In this document: positions 1-7,301 of the stretch, piece after piece
Layout of the letters: each line of letters begins with the position of its first letter
How positions within the stretch are numbered: the stretch's first letter is position 1
Assembly: GCF_023150065.1 (NCBI RefSeq)
Contig: NZ_JAKLLN010000012.1
Location: 85,995 to 149,994, forward strand
Source: Zoogloea sp.
GTDB taxonomy: Bacteria > Pseudomonadota > Gammaproteobacteria > Burkholderiales > Rhodocyclaceae
DNA length: 64,000 bases
Reading direction: 5' to 3'
The notes under the pieces: model-generated
The model's database searches: none
What the model saw: the letters and a program-made list of their open reading frames with translations, nothing else
Told to the model about the DNA's origin: nothing
Position numbers and translations under genes: made by a program

Positions 1-101
1 AGATGGTGAATCGCATCCTGCGCGACATGGTCTCCGGCGGTTACGTGGAGATCGAGCCCCAGCGCATCATCCTGCGCAAGAAGCTCCCCGAGCACTGGTA
101 G
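1..101 (+). CDS. Crp/Fnr family transcriptional regulator, C-terminal end (partial)
   Basis: Only the last 32 residues lie in the window, in frame from base 3 to the TAG at 99-101. They read MVNRILRDMVSGGYVE and then IEPQRIILRKKLPEHW. A recognition-helix remnant of the type 'VxRILRDMxxGGYxE' followed by a short basic wing is typical of the winged-helix DNA-binding domain that ends Crp/Fnr regulators. The sensor domain is outside the window, so the signal cannot be deduced. Assignment to the superfamily is an inference from a short stretch. Confidence 0.6.
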   Translation, partial: MVNRILRDMVSGGYVEIEPQRIILRKKLPEHW

Positions 102-180
102 TCTGATGTAAAAACCTTGCTATCAGTAAGGTAATTTTCGATCCCTTGACTACACTGAAATAAACCAAGGGAGACACATC

Positions 181-393
181 ATGAGCTTCATCGATACACC
201 CATCAGCCGTTGCGAAGCCGTGCGCGAAATGGTCCTGACCGACCAGACCCAGCGCCAGTGCGCCCACGAACATGACTGCCCGCCGGGGCGTCAGTGCCCC
301 CTGGACGGGTGCTTCGCCGAGGTTTCGGGCATCACCGAAGAGACCACCCGGAGCGCCGTGGCCCAGGCTGCGGCAGCCCATCCCACACCCTGA
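181..393 (+). CDS. Small cysteine/histidine-rich protein of unknown function
   Basis: 70 residues starting at ATG 181, with a good ribosome-binding site (AAGGGAG) 8 bases upstream. I do not recognise a family. Cysteines fall at residues 11, 27, 33, 39 and 44, and His29/His31 sit between Cys27 and Cys33, which suggests metal (zinc or iron) binding. There is no signal peptide and no membrane segment, so it is probably cytoplasmic. The next small gene starts 3 bases after its stop, so the two are probably co-transcribed. Confidence 0.6.
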   Translation: MSFIDTPISRCEAVREMVLTDQTQRQCAHEHDCPPGRQCPLDGCFAEVSGITEETTRSAVAQAAAAHPTP

Positions 394-396
394 TCC

Positions 397-603
397 ATGG
401 CCAATCGCACCCTCGGAACCCGTCAGAAAATGATCTTCCGCGGCCCCGGCCAGGGGCCCGGGAAGGGTGCGCCCAAGGGGCCACGCAACCCGCTCGTCGT
501 GCCCGCCCTGCAGCGCAAGGCCGGCCCCCACGAAAAGTCCCAGGGCGCCAAACGCCAGGAAGCGCAACGCATCCTGCGCAGCCGGACGGACGAGGAGCTG
601 TAG
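397..603 (+). CDS. Small basic protein of unknown function
   Basis: 68 residues from ATG 397, three bases after the preceding small gene. The protein is strongly basic and rich in Gly, Pro, Lys and Arg through residues 8-50, and ends in a more acidic tail (RSRTDEEL). Such composition fits a nucleic-acid-binding or disordered protein, but no family is recognised. The tight spacing to the upstream Cys-rich gene is the main reason to believe in it. Confidence 0.45.
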   Translation: MANRTLGTRQKMIFRGPGQGPGKGAPKGPRNPLVVPALQRKAGPHEKSQGAKRQEAQRILRSRTDEEL

Positions 604-663
604 GGCGGTTTTCGTTTTTCGGGTTAAGCGACGCCCGACTTGGCCGTTTGCTGAACGCGCCGA

Positions 664-688
664 GGTCGAACGAATTCGACCCCGCGGG
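664..688. repeat. REP-like palindromic element, single copy
   Basis: A 25-base motif whose core is a hairpin with 7-bp arms (GGTCGAA at 664-670, TTCGACC at 675-681) around a CGAA loop, followed by CCGCGGG. It abuts the parB stop codon. The same 25-base motif recurs at 60186-60210 with two differences, which suggests a dispersed intergenic element. It could also act as the parB terminator. Confidence 0.45.
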
Positions 689-1561
689 TCAGGATTTGAG
701 ATTCAGCCGGTCGAGCAGGCCGTCGAGTTGATCGAGGCTGCCGAACTGGATGGTGACGGCGCCGACGCCCTTGTTGTTGGCCTTGATCTTCACCGTGGCG
801 CCGAGGCGGTCGGCGATTTCTTCTTCGAGGCGCAGGATGTCCCGGTCGGGTGCCGGGGTGGGCAGCTTCGATTTCGGGTTGAGGGCCTGGTGTACCAGGC
901 GTTCGGCTTCGCGCACCGACAGGCCGCGGGCGGCGATGAGGTTGGCGAGGCCGATCTGGTTGGCGCCGTCAAGGGGCAGCAGGGCGCGGGCGTGGCCCAT
1001 GTCGATGTCGCCGGCCATCAGCAGCTCCTGCACCGGGGGGGCGAGCTGGAGCAGGCGCAGCAGGTTGGAGGCGGCGGGGCGGGAGCGCCCGACGGCGTCG
1101 GCGGCCTGCTGGTGGGTCATGCCGAATTCGTCGATGAGGCGCTGGATGCCGCCGGCTTCTTCGAGGGGGTTGAGGTCTTCCCGCTGGATGTTCTCGATCA
1201 GGGACATGGCCAGGGCGGCTTCGTCCGGGATCTCGCGCACCAGGCAGGGCACGTCATTCAGGCCGGCCAGCTGGGCGGCGCGCCAGCGGCGTTCGCCGGC
1301 GATGATCTCGTAGCGCCTGCTGTCGAAGCTGCCGCCGATGGGGCGCACCAGGATGGGCTGCATCACCCCTTGGGACTTGATCGAGGCGGCCAGCTCTTCC
1401 AGGGAGCCCGGGTCCATGCGGGTGCGAGGCTGGTATTTGCCCGGCTGCAGTTCGGCGGCGGGCAGGGTCTGGAGTTCGCCCTGGGCCTGGTCGCTGTCGT
1501 TGTTGGCGGCGAGGAGGGCGTCGAGGCCGCGGCCGAGGCCTTTGAGTTTGGGAGGTGCCAT
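689..1561 (-). CDS. parB: Chromosome partitioning protein ParB
   Basis: 290 residues. ParB binds centromere-like parS sites, spreads on DNA and works with ParA in chromosome segregation. Visible features: an N-terminal 'KGLGRGLDALL' signature, a ParB/Srx nuclease-fold region with the conserved 'GERRWRAAQLAG' box, the 'LIENIQREDLNPLEEA' segment, a helix-turn-helix around 'THQQAADAVGRSRPAASNLLRLL', and a C-terminal dimerization region. The start at 1561 was chosen because the protein begins MAPPKLKGLGRGLD as in other ParBs and lies 8 bases after parA. Upstream open frame is only the shadow of parA. Confidence 0.96.
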   Translation of the reverse strand: MAPPKLKGLGRGLDALLAANNDSDQAQGELQTLPAAELQPGKYQPRTRMDPGSLEELAASIKSQGVMQPILVRPIGGSFDSRRYEIIAGERRWRAAQLAGLNDVPCLVREIPDEAALAMSLIENIQREDLNPLEEAGGIQRLIDEFGMTHQQAADAVGRSRPAASNLLRLLQLAPPVQELLMAGDIDMGHARALLPLDGANQIGLANLIAARGLSVREAERLVHQALNPKSKLPTPAPDRDILRLEEEIADRLGATVKIKANNKGVGAVTIQFGSLDQLDGLLDRLNLKS

Positions 1562-1569
1562 GGTGGGGT

Positions 1570-2340
1570 TCAGAGGGTCTTGACCCGTTCGATCATTTCT
1601 TTGGCGAAGGCCAGGTAGGCCTGGGCGCCCTTGGCGCTGCGGTCGAAGACCACGCCGGGGATGCCGTGGCTGGGGGCTTCGGCCAGGCGCACGTTGCGCG
1701 GCACGATGGCCTTGAAGACCTTGTCGCCGAAGTGGGCCTCGAGCTGGGCGGAGACCTGCTGCTGCAGGGTGACGCGGGGGTCGAACATGACCCGCAGCAG
1801 GCCGATGATGGACAGGTCGCGGTTGAGGTTGGCGTGGACCTTCTTGATGGAATTCACCAGGTCGGAGAGGCCTTCCAGGGCGTAGTACTCGCATTGCATG
1901 GGGATGATCACCCCGTGGGCGGCACACAGGCCGTTGAGGGTCAGCAGCGAGAGGGACGGCGGGCAGTCCACCAGCACGAAGTCGTATTCGGTCTGGTGCA
2001 GGGCGAGGGCGTCGCGCATGCGGTTCTCGCGGCGGTCGAGGCCGACCAGCTCGACTTCGGCGCCGGCCAGGTCGCGGTTGGCGGGGATCAGGTCGTAGCC
2101 GCCGCTCTCGGAGCGCACCCGGGCGTCGGCCACGGTGCCCAGGCCCACCAGCAGGTGATAGACCGATTTGGTCAGGGTGCGCTTGTCGATGCCGCTGCCC
2201 ATGGTGGCGTTGCCCTGGGGGTCGAGGTCGATGAGCAGCACGCGCTGGCCGGCGGTGGCGAGGCCGGCGGCCAGGTTGACGCAGGTGGTCGTCTTGCCGA
2301 CGCCGCCCTTCTGGTTGGCGATGCAGAAAATGCGGGCCAT
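1570..2340 (-). CDS. parA: Chromosome partitioning ATPase ParA (Soj family)
   Basis: 256 residues, the usual length for a chromosomal ParA. The deviant Walker A (KGGVGKTT, residues 11-18) follows directly on MARIFCIANQ. 'LIDLDPQGNAT' is the A' box and 'YDFVLVDCPPSLSLLT' is Walker B. It hydrolyses ATP on the nucleoid to move ParB-parS complexes. The gene starts 3 bases after the end of rsmG and is followed closely by parB, so rsmG-parA-parB form one transcription unit. Confidence 0.97.
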   Translation of the reverse strand: MARIFCIANQKGGVGKTTTCVNLAAGLATAGQRVLLIDLDPQGNATMGSGIDKRTLTKSVYHLLVGLGTVADARVRSESGGYDLIPANRDLAGAEVELVGLDRRENRMRDALALHQTEYDFVLVDCPPSLSLLTLNGLCAAHGVIIPMQCEYYALEGLSDLVNSIKKVHANLNRDLSIIGLLRVMFDPRVTLQQQVSAQLEAHFGDKVFKAIVPRNVRLAEAPSHGIPGVVFDRSAKGAQAYLAFAKEMIERVKTL

Positions 2341-2342
2341 GC

Positions 2343-2978
2343 TCAGGTCCGTTTCACGATGAGGAGGTGGCGCTCGGCGTCCAGGCCGGGCACGGCGAGC
2401 GGGGTGCTGTGGGCGAGCTGGAAACCGGCCGGGATGCGGGCGATTTCGTCAGCGGGGTAAATGCCCTTCATGGCCAGGATGCGGGTTTCCGGGCCGGCCA
2501 GGTGGGCGGTGAGATTGACGAAGTCGGCCAGGTCGGCAAAGGCCCGGGAGATGATGCCGTCGGGGGCCTGCGGGGCGTAGTCCGGCTGCCAGGCTTCGAT
2601 GCGCGCGTGGTGGGCGCGGAAGTTGGCGAGCTTGAGTTCGATCTTCGCCTGGTTCTGGAAGGTGGCTTTTTTTTGCACCGTCTCGACGGAATCCACCTGC
2701 AGCTCGGGCCGGCAGATAGCCAGCACGATGCCCGGCAGGCCGCCGCCGGAGCCTACGTCCACCAGCCGGTTGATGCCGTCGAGCTGGGGCAGCACCGACA
2801 GGGAGTCGAGCAGGTGGTGGGTGATCAGCTGGCCTTCGTCGCGGATGGCGGTGAGGTTGTAGACCTTGTTCCACTTGATCAGCAGGCGGCCGAAGGCGAG
2901 CAGGCGCTCGGCGGCATCGGCGGGCAGGCTGAGGCCGAGGGCGGCGATGCCCTTTTCGAGGGTGGCGGCGGTGCTCAT
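2343..2978 (-). CDS. rsmG: 16S rRNA (guanine(527)-N7)-methyltransferase RsmG
   Basis: 211 residues. It methylates G527 of 16S rRNA using S-adenosylmethionine. The SAM-binding motif I '[15 protein letters not shown]' is clear, followed by '[10 protein letters not shown]' and '[12 protein letters not shown]', all characteristic of GidB/RsmG. The start at 2978 overlaps the mnmG stop codon by 4 bases (ATGA), which supports translational coupling. It is the classical neighbour of mnmG and parA. Confidence 0.97.
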   Translation of the reverse strand: MSTAATLEKGIAALGLSLPADAAERLLAFGRLLIKWNKVYNLTAIRDEGQLITHHLLDSLSVLPQLDGINRLVDVGSGGGLPGIVLAICRPELQVDSVETVQKKATFQNQAKIELKLANFRAHHARIEAWQPDYAPQAPDGIISRAFADLADFVNLTAHLAGPETRILAMKGIYPADEIARIPAGFQLAHSTPLAVPGLDAERHLLIVKRT

Positions 2979-4876
2979 GCGGATTTCTCCCGGCCGCGGG
3001 CCAGCTCGCTGCGCTTGAGCCACACCAGCAGCAGGCTGATGGCCGCCGGGGTGATTCCCTGGATGCGGCTGGCCTGGCCGATGGTTTCGGGCTTGTGCTG
3101 GTTGAGGCGGCCCTGGACTTCCTTGGACAGGCCGCGCACGGTGGAATAGTCGAGGTCGGCCGGCAGGCGGGTGGCTTCGGCGTCGGCCTGGCGGGCCACT
3201 TCGTCCTGCTGGCGGTCGATGTAGCCCTGGTACTTGGCAGCGATCTCGAGCTGTTCTACTACCTGGGGGTCGGTCTCGGGGCCTTCGGGGGCGCCGGGCA
3301 GGGTCATCAGGTCGGCGTAGCGCACATCGGGGCGGCGCAGCAGCTCGAAGAAGGGGTATTCCCGTTCGATGGCCTTGCCGAGCACGGGCTCGGCCGCTTC
3401 GGCCGGCACCTTGGCAGGCGTCGCCCAGGTGGCGCGCAGGCGGGCGGTTTCGCGCTCGATGGCCTCGCGCTTGGCGCAGAAGGCGGCCCAGCGTTCGTCG
3501 TCCACCAGGCCGAGCCGGCGGCCGGTTTCGGTGAGGCGCAGGTCGGCGTTGTCCTCGCGCAGGCTGAGGCGGTATTCGGCGCGGGAGGTGAACATGCGGT
3601 AGGGCTCGGAGACGCCGCGGGTGATCAGGTCGTCCACCAGCACGCCCAGGTAGGCTTCGTCGCGGCGCGGGCACCAGGGGTCTTGCCCCTTCACCTGCAG
3701 GGCGGCGTTGATGCCGGCCAGCAGGCCCTGGGCGGCGGCTTCTTCGTAGCCGGTGGTGCCGTTGATCTGGCCGGCGAAGAACAGCCCGCCGATGGATTTG
3801 GTCTCGAGGCTGGACTTGAGGTTGCGCGGGTCGAAGTAGTCGTACTCGATGGCGTAGCCGGGGCGCAGGATGTGGCAGTTCTCGAGGCCCCGGATGGAGC
3901 GCACGATGTCCAGCTGCACGTCGAAGGGCAGGCTGGTGGAGATGCCGTTGGGGTAGATCTCGTGGGTGTCGAGGCCTTCGGGCTCGAGGAAGACGTGGTG
4001 GCTGTCCTTGTCGGCAAAGCGGTGGATCTTGTCTTCGATGCTCGGGCAGTAGCGCGGACCCACGCCCTCGATCACGCCGGAATACATGGGCGAACGGTCG
4101 AGGTTGGCGCGGATGATGTCGTGGGTGCGGCTGTTGGTGTGGGTGATCCAGCAGGGCAGCTGGCGCGGGTGCTGGCTGGCCTTGCCGAGAAAGCTGAACA
4201 CCGGCACGGGGTCGTCGCCGGGCTGCTCCTGCATCACCGAGAAGTCGATGCTGCGGGCGTCCAGGCGCGGCGGGGTGCCCGTTTTAAGGCGGCCCTGGGG
4301 CAGGGCGAGTTCCTTGAGGCGCTGGCCCAGGCTGACGGCCGGTGGGTCGCCGGCGCGGCCGGCGGAGTAGTTCTGCAGGCCCACGTGGATCAGGCCATTG
4401 AGAAAGGTGCCGGCGGTGAGCACCACGGCGGGGGCCTCGAAGCGCAGGCCGATCTGGGTGACGACGCCGGTGACCCGGTCGCCCGCCACGGTGAGGTCGT
4501 CCACGGCCTGCTGGAATAGCCACAGGTTGGGCTGGTTTTCGAGGCGCTTGCGGATGGCGGCTTTGTACAGCACCCGGTCGGCCTGGGCGCGGGTGGCGCG
4601 CACGGCCGGCCCCTTGCGGGCGTTGAGGATGCGGAACTGGATGCCGCCTTCGTCGGTGGCGGCGGCCATGGCTCCCCCCAGGGCGTCCACTTCCTTCACC
4701 AGATGCCCCTTGCCGATGCCGCCGATGGACGGGTTGCAGCTCATCTGGCCGAGGGTTTCGATGTTGTGGGTGAGCAGCAGGGTGGCGCACCCGGCCCGCG
4801 CCGCTGCCAGTGCGGCTTCGGTGCCGGCATGGCCGCCGCCGACAACGATCACGTCGAATCGGGTGGGATGGAGCAT
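2975..4876 (-). CDS. mnmG: tRNA uridine-5-carboxymethylaminomethyl(34) synthesis enzyme MnmG (GidA)
   Basis: 633 residues, the usual length. With MnmE it installs the cmnm5U34 wobble modification. FAD-binding GGGHAG (residues 13-18) follows [12 protein letters not shown]. Family hallmarks '[16 protein letters not shown]', '[12 protein letters not shown]', 'YCPSIEDKI' and 'FTSRAEYRL' are all present, with a C-terminal helical domain. The start at 4876 gives the standard N-terminus; no strong Shine-Dalgarno is visible. It heads the mnmG-rsmG-parA-parB operon. Confidence 0.97.
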   Translation of the reverse strand: MLHPTRFDVIVVGGGHAGTEAALAAARAGCATLLLTHNIETLGQMSCNPSIGGIGKGHLVKEVDALGGAMAAATDEGGIQFRILNARKGPAVRATRAQADRVLYKAAIRKRLENQPNLWLFQQAVDDLTVAGDRVTGVVTQIGLRFEAPAVVLTAGTFLNGLIHVGLQNYSAGRAGDPPAVSLGQRLKELALPQGRLKTGTPPRLDARSIDFSVMQEQPGDDPVPVFSFLGKASQHPRQLPCWITHTNSRTHDIIRANLDRSPMYSGVIEGVGPRYCPSIEDKIHRFADKDSHHVFLEPEGLDTHEIYPNGISTSLPFDVQLDIVRSIRGLENCHILRPGYAIEYDYFDPRNLKSSLETKSIGGLFFAGQINGTTGYEEAAAQGLLAGINAALQVKGQDPWCPRRDEAYLGVLVDDLITRGVSEPYRMFTSRAEYRLSLREDNADLRLTETGRRLGLVDDERWAAFCAKREAIERETARLRATWATPAKVPAEAAEPVLGKAIEREYPFFELLRRPDVRYADLMTLPGAPEGPETDPQVVEQLEIAAKYQGYIDRQQDEVARQADAEATRLPADLDYSTVRGLSKEVQGRLNQHKPETIGQASRIQGITPAAISLLLVWLKRSELARGREKSA

Positions 4877-5320
4877 GGGAAAACCGGGGAAGGTGAATCG
4901 GGGGAGCCGAATGATACGACCTTGCGCTGCAAAAATACAGCGCCGCGGCCTTGCCGGCACCGGAAAAACGGCGGATTTACAACGGCTTATCCCAGTTTTG
5001 GGGCTGCCCTCGGGCAGGCTTGAGGGGCTGCTTTCGGGTGCGTTGCCGCAGACCCGCCGGCCGCGCTTGCCACGGGCCGGGTGGGCGGGGTGGAAGCCCG
5101 GCGTCCGGATCGGGGAGGCCTGTTGCTGCATTGAACAAACTTCCTGTCCGGGCCATCCACTTTGGCCTCAAGTTTGCCGCCGGGCGTCCGTTGAGCCATG
5201 CAGTACAAAGGCTGCCCCCGCTGGGGGCGCAAAGGATCGCCACCCGGGCAGCCGTCGTCAATCAATTAAAAATGCAGGGCCCGTGCCGGCATGCGGCCGC
5301 CCGGGTCAGGGAGTCAGCAC
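4877..5320. other. Divergent intergenic region between mnmG and cheY
   Basis: 444 bases with no convincing gene. It holds leader/promoter DNA for both directions. A sigma-28-like promoter for the chemotaxis operon lies at 5168-5194. Small GC hairpins are present at 5004-5017 (CTGCCC/GGGCAG) and near 5213-5228 (GCCCCC/GGGGGC), both of which would lie in the mnmG leader if transcription starts far upstream. No clear DnaA boxes or parS site were found. Confidence 0.5.
5168..5194 (+). promoter_or_regulatory. Sigma-28 (FliA)-like promoter for the chemotaxis operon
   Basis: TCAAGTTT at 5168-5175, an 11-base spacer, then TCCGTTGA at 5187-5194. The FliA consensus is TAAAGTTT-N11-GCCGATAA; the upstream box matches 7/8 and the downstream box 5/8, with exact spacing. 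It lies about 125 bases before the cheY start. Flagellar-type control of chemotaxis genes is well established; this site is inferred by match only. Confidence 0.45.
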
Positions 5321-5686
5321 GTGAAGACCATCATGCTGGTGGACGATTCCGCCACCGTATTGCTTTCCATCTCCGGGATTCTCGCCAAGGCGGGTTTTCA
5401 GGTCGTCACCGCCAGCAGCGCCGAGGACGGCCAGAAGAAGCTGGCGGCCGGGACCAAGCCCGATCTGCTCATCACCGACCTCAACATGCCCGGCATGAAC
5501 GGCATCGAGTTCATCAAGGTGGTGCGCCAGCGGGCCGAGCTGCGCTTCATGCCCATCCTCTTCCTCACCACCGAATCCCAGCAGAGCAAGCGGGCCGAGG
5601 CCAAGGCGGCGGGGGCTTCCGGCTGGATCGTCAAGCCGGCCACCGCCGACACCCTGCTCAACACGATCAAGCTGGTTCTGCGCTGA
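5321..5686 (+). CDS. cheY: Chemotaxis response regulator CheY
   Basis: 121 residues, a stand-alone receiver domain. The phospho-acceptor is Asp53 (in [13 protein letters not shown]), the acidic pair Asp8/Asp9, the switch Thr83 and the conserved Lys105 (IVKP). CheY-P normally carries the kinase signal to the flagellar motor switch. The GTG start at 5321 was chosen over an in-frame ATG at 5291: it gives the standard N-terminus ([11 protein letters not shown]) and has a GGGAG ribosome-binding site. First gene of the operon; the receptor gene starts 8 bases after its stop. Confidence 0.93.
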   Translation: MKTIMLVDDSATVLLSISGILAKAGFQVVTASSAEDGQKKLAAGTKPDLLITDLNMPGMNGIEFIKVVRQRAELRFMPILFLTTESQQSKRAEAKAAGASGWIVKPATADTLLNTIKLVLR

Positions 5687-5694
5687 GCGCTTCC

Positions 5695-6975
5695 ATGACC
5701 ATCCAGAACAAGTCCCTGCGGCGGAGGGTGCTGCTCTCCGGCGTGACGGCGGCCGGGGTGTTCGGTGTGGTGTATTTTGCCAACCCCCTGTATCACGAGA
5801 TCCTCCTCGACGGCTTCGGACTCAGTCACTCGATGGGCGACGCGCTGGGTGCAGCCTTCGCGGTCATCATCAGTTTTGTGGCCCACCACCTGCTGTCCAT
5901 CGCCCGCTACCGTGATCCGAGTTACGGCGCCGAGAATGCCCTGCAGCATGCCCGGGATGACGCGGCTCGGCAGCACGGGGTGGCGGTTCAGGTGGGGCAG
6001 TCCCTGGAGCAGGTGCCCCATCTCAACAGCATCCTGGCCGGCCAGCTCAATGCAGTGACCGAACAGACCGAGGCCGCTGCGCTGGGCATGGTGCAGCGCC
6101 TGCAGGCGGTGGATGAGGTGGTGCGTGACCTGGACGGGGTGGTGCAGGCCTTCACCCAGGAGTCCAGCCAGATCGTCGAGGAGGCCAATTCCCGCGCGGC
6201 CCGCAACCAGAAGACCCTGGAATCCCTGCAGCGCTACATCCACAGCCGCCTCGCGAACGTGGGCGAGGAGCAGGAGCACGTGATGTCGGCCCTGGCCGAG
6301 GCCAAGTCCCTGGCCCAGTTCGTCAACCTGGTGCGCGACATCTCCGGACAGACCAACCTCCTGGCCCTCAATGCGGCCATCGAGGCGGCCCGGGCCGGCG
6401 AAGCCGGGCGCGGCTTTGCCGTGGTGGCCGACGAGGTGCGCAAGCTCGCCGGCCAGACCGACCAGGCGGTGCTGAAGATCAACGAAGGCATCGGTCGGGT
6501 GGTGAACACCATCGAGTCCAAGTTCCGGGCCCAGCTCGACCAGTCGATCTCGAATGCCGAGGAGAGCGCCCTGCGCACGGTGGCCGACCAGTTCGACGAG
6601 GTGAGCCAGAGCTATGCCCAGCTGCTCGAACACGAGGGCCGGATCCTCGGCGTGTTCCGCCAGTCCAGCGGCCGGCTGGCCGAGATGTTCATGGAAACCA
6701 TGGCCAGCGTGCAGTTCCAGGACGTCACCCGGCAGCAGATCGGGCATGTGATCGAAGCCCTGGAGCGCCTTGATGCCCATGTGCTCAAGCTGTCGGCGTG
6801 CCTCGCCGGCTCCGTGGCGGCGGACGACATTCCGGCCATGACGGAACAGATCGACCGCCTGTTCGAGAGTTATGTGATGGACCGGGAGCGCGATGAGCAT
6901 GCGCGCCGCAGCGGCCGGGCCACGTCCTCGGCGGCGACCGGTGCGGCGAGCGGCCCCCCGGTCGAGCTGTTCTGA
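5695..6975 (+). CDS. Methyl-accepting chemotaxis protein with minimal membrane anchor
   Basis: 426 residues. Two hydrophobic segments (about 12-30 and 46-66) are separated by only about 16 residues, so there is almost no periplasmic sensing domain and no evident HAMP. The signalling hairpin contains '[21 protein letters not shown]' followed by '[18 protein letters not shown]', the kinase-control tip. A later '[18 protein letters not shown]' segment is typical of this MCP subclass. It may sense membrane or cytoplasmic cues, or act with the neighbouring STAS protein (inference). The protein ends in PVELF, matching the end of CheD1 (NVELF). Confidence 0.9.
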   Translation: MTIQNKSLRRRVLLSGVTAAGVFGVVYFANPLYHEILLDGFGLSHSMGDALGAAFAVIISFVAHHLLSIARYRDPSYGAENALQHARDDAARQHGVAVQVGQSLEQVPHLNSILAGQLNAVTEQTEAAALGMVQRLQAVDEVVRDLDGVVQAFTQESSQIVEEANSRAARNQKTLESLQRYIHSRLANVGEEQEHVMSALAEAKSLAQFVNLVRDISGQTNLLALNAAIEAARAGEAGRGFAVVADEVRKLAGQTDQAVLKINEGIGRVVNTIESKFRAQLDQSISNAEESALRTVADQFDEVSQSYAQLLEHEGRILGVFRQSSGRLAEMFMETMASVQFQDVTRQQIGHVIEALERLDAHVLKLSACLAGSVAADDIPAMTEQIDRLFESYVMDRERDEHARRSGRATSSAATGAASGPPVELF

Positions 6976-6992
6976 CGCGCAGTCTGGAGAAA

Positions 6993-7289
6993 ATGATGAG
7001 CGTGATCCGACGTGCCTTTACCGAAGATTTCACGATCTACCGGGTGGCCGAGATCAAACCTGAACTGCTGGAGGCGATTGCGGCCGGCGAACGCATCGAG
7101 CTCGACCTGGCCCAGGTGGAACGCATGGACTCCGCCGGCTGCCAGCTGCTGATGCTGGCCAAGCGCGAGGCCAGCGCCGCCGGCAAGACCCTGGCCATCG
7201 TCGCCCACAGCCCGGCCGTGCAATCCCTGATCGAGTTCTACAACCTGGCCGCCTGGTTCGGCGATCCCCTGGTCGTAGCAGCCCAATAG
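6993..7289 (+). CDS. STAS-domain protein (anti-sigma-factor antagonist type) of the chemosensory operon
   Basis: 98 residues forming a single STAS domain. The conserved phosphorylatable-serine region appears as 'ELDLAQVERMDSAGCQLLMLAKREA' around residues 37-60, with the serine (Ser48) in the usual DSAG context. Similar small STAS genes lie beside cheA in the F9-type clusters such as Vibrio cholerae cluster III (from memory). Start could be ATG 6993 or 6996; the second has better spacing from GGAG. Role in the pathway is unknown; a partner-switch-like regulator is one possibility. Confidence 0.85.
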   Translation: MMSVIRRAFTEDFTIYRVAEIKPELLEAIAAGERIELDLAQVERMDSAGCQLLMLAKREASAAGKTLAIVAHSPAVQSLIEFYNLAAWFGDPLVVAAQ

Positions 7290-7301
7290 CGGCACCCCAC
7301 C

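Noticed and set aside
2350..2365. GTTTCACG half-site near the end of rsmG
   Set aside because: Only the left half of a parS palindrome is present and it encodes conserved C-terminal residues of RsmG.
4981..5000. TTATCCCAG as a possible DnaA box near mnmG
   Set aside because: It differs from TTATCCACA at key positions, stands alone, and there is no AT-rich unwinding region, so no origin of replication is claimed.
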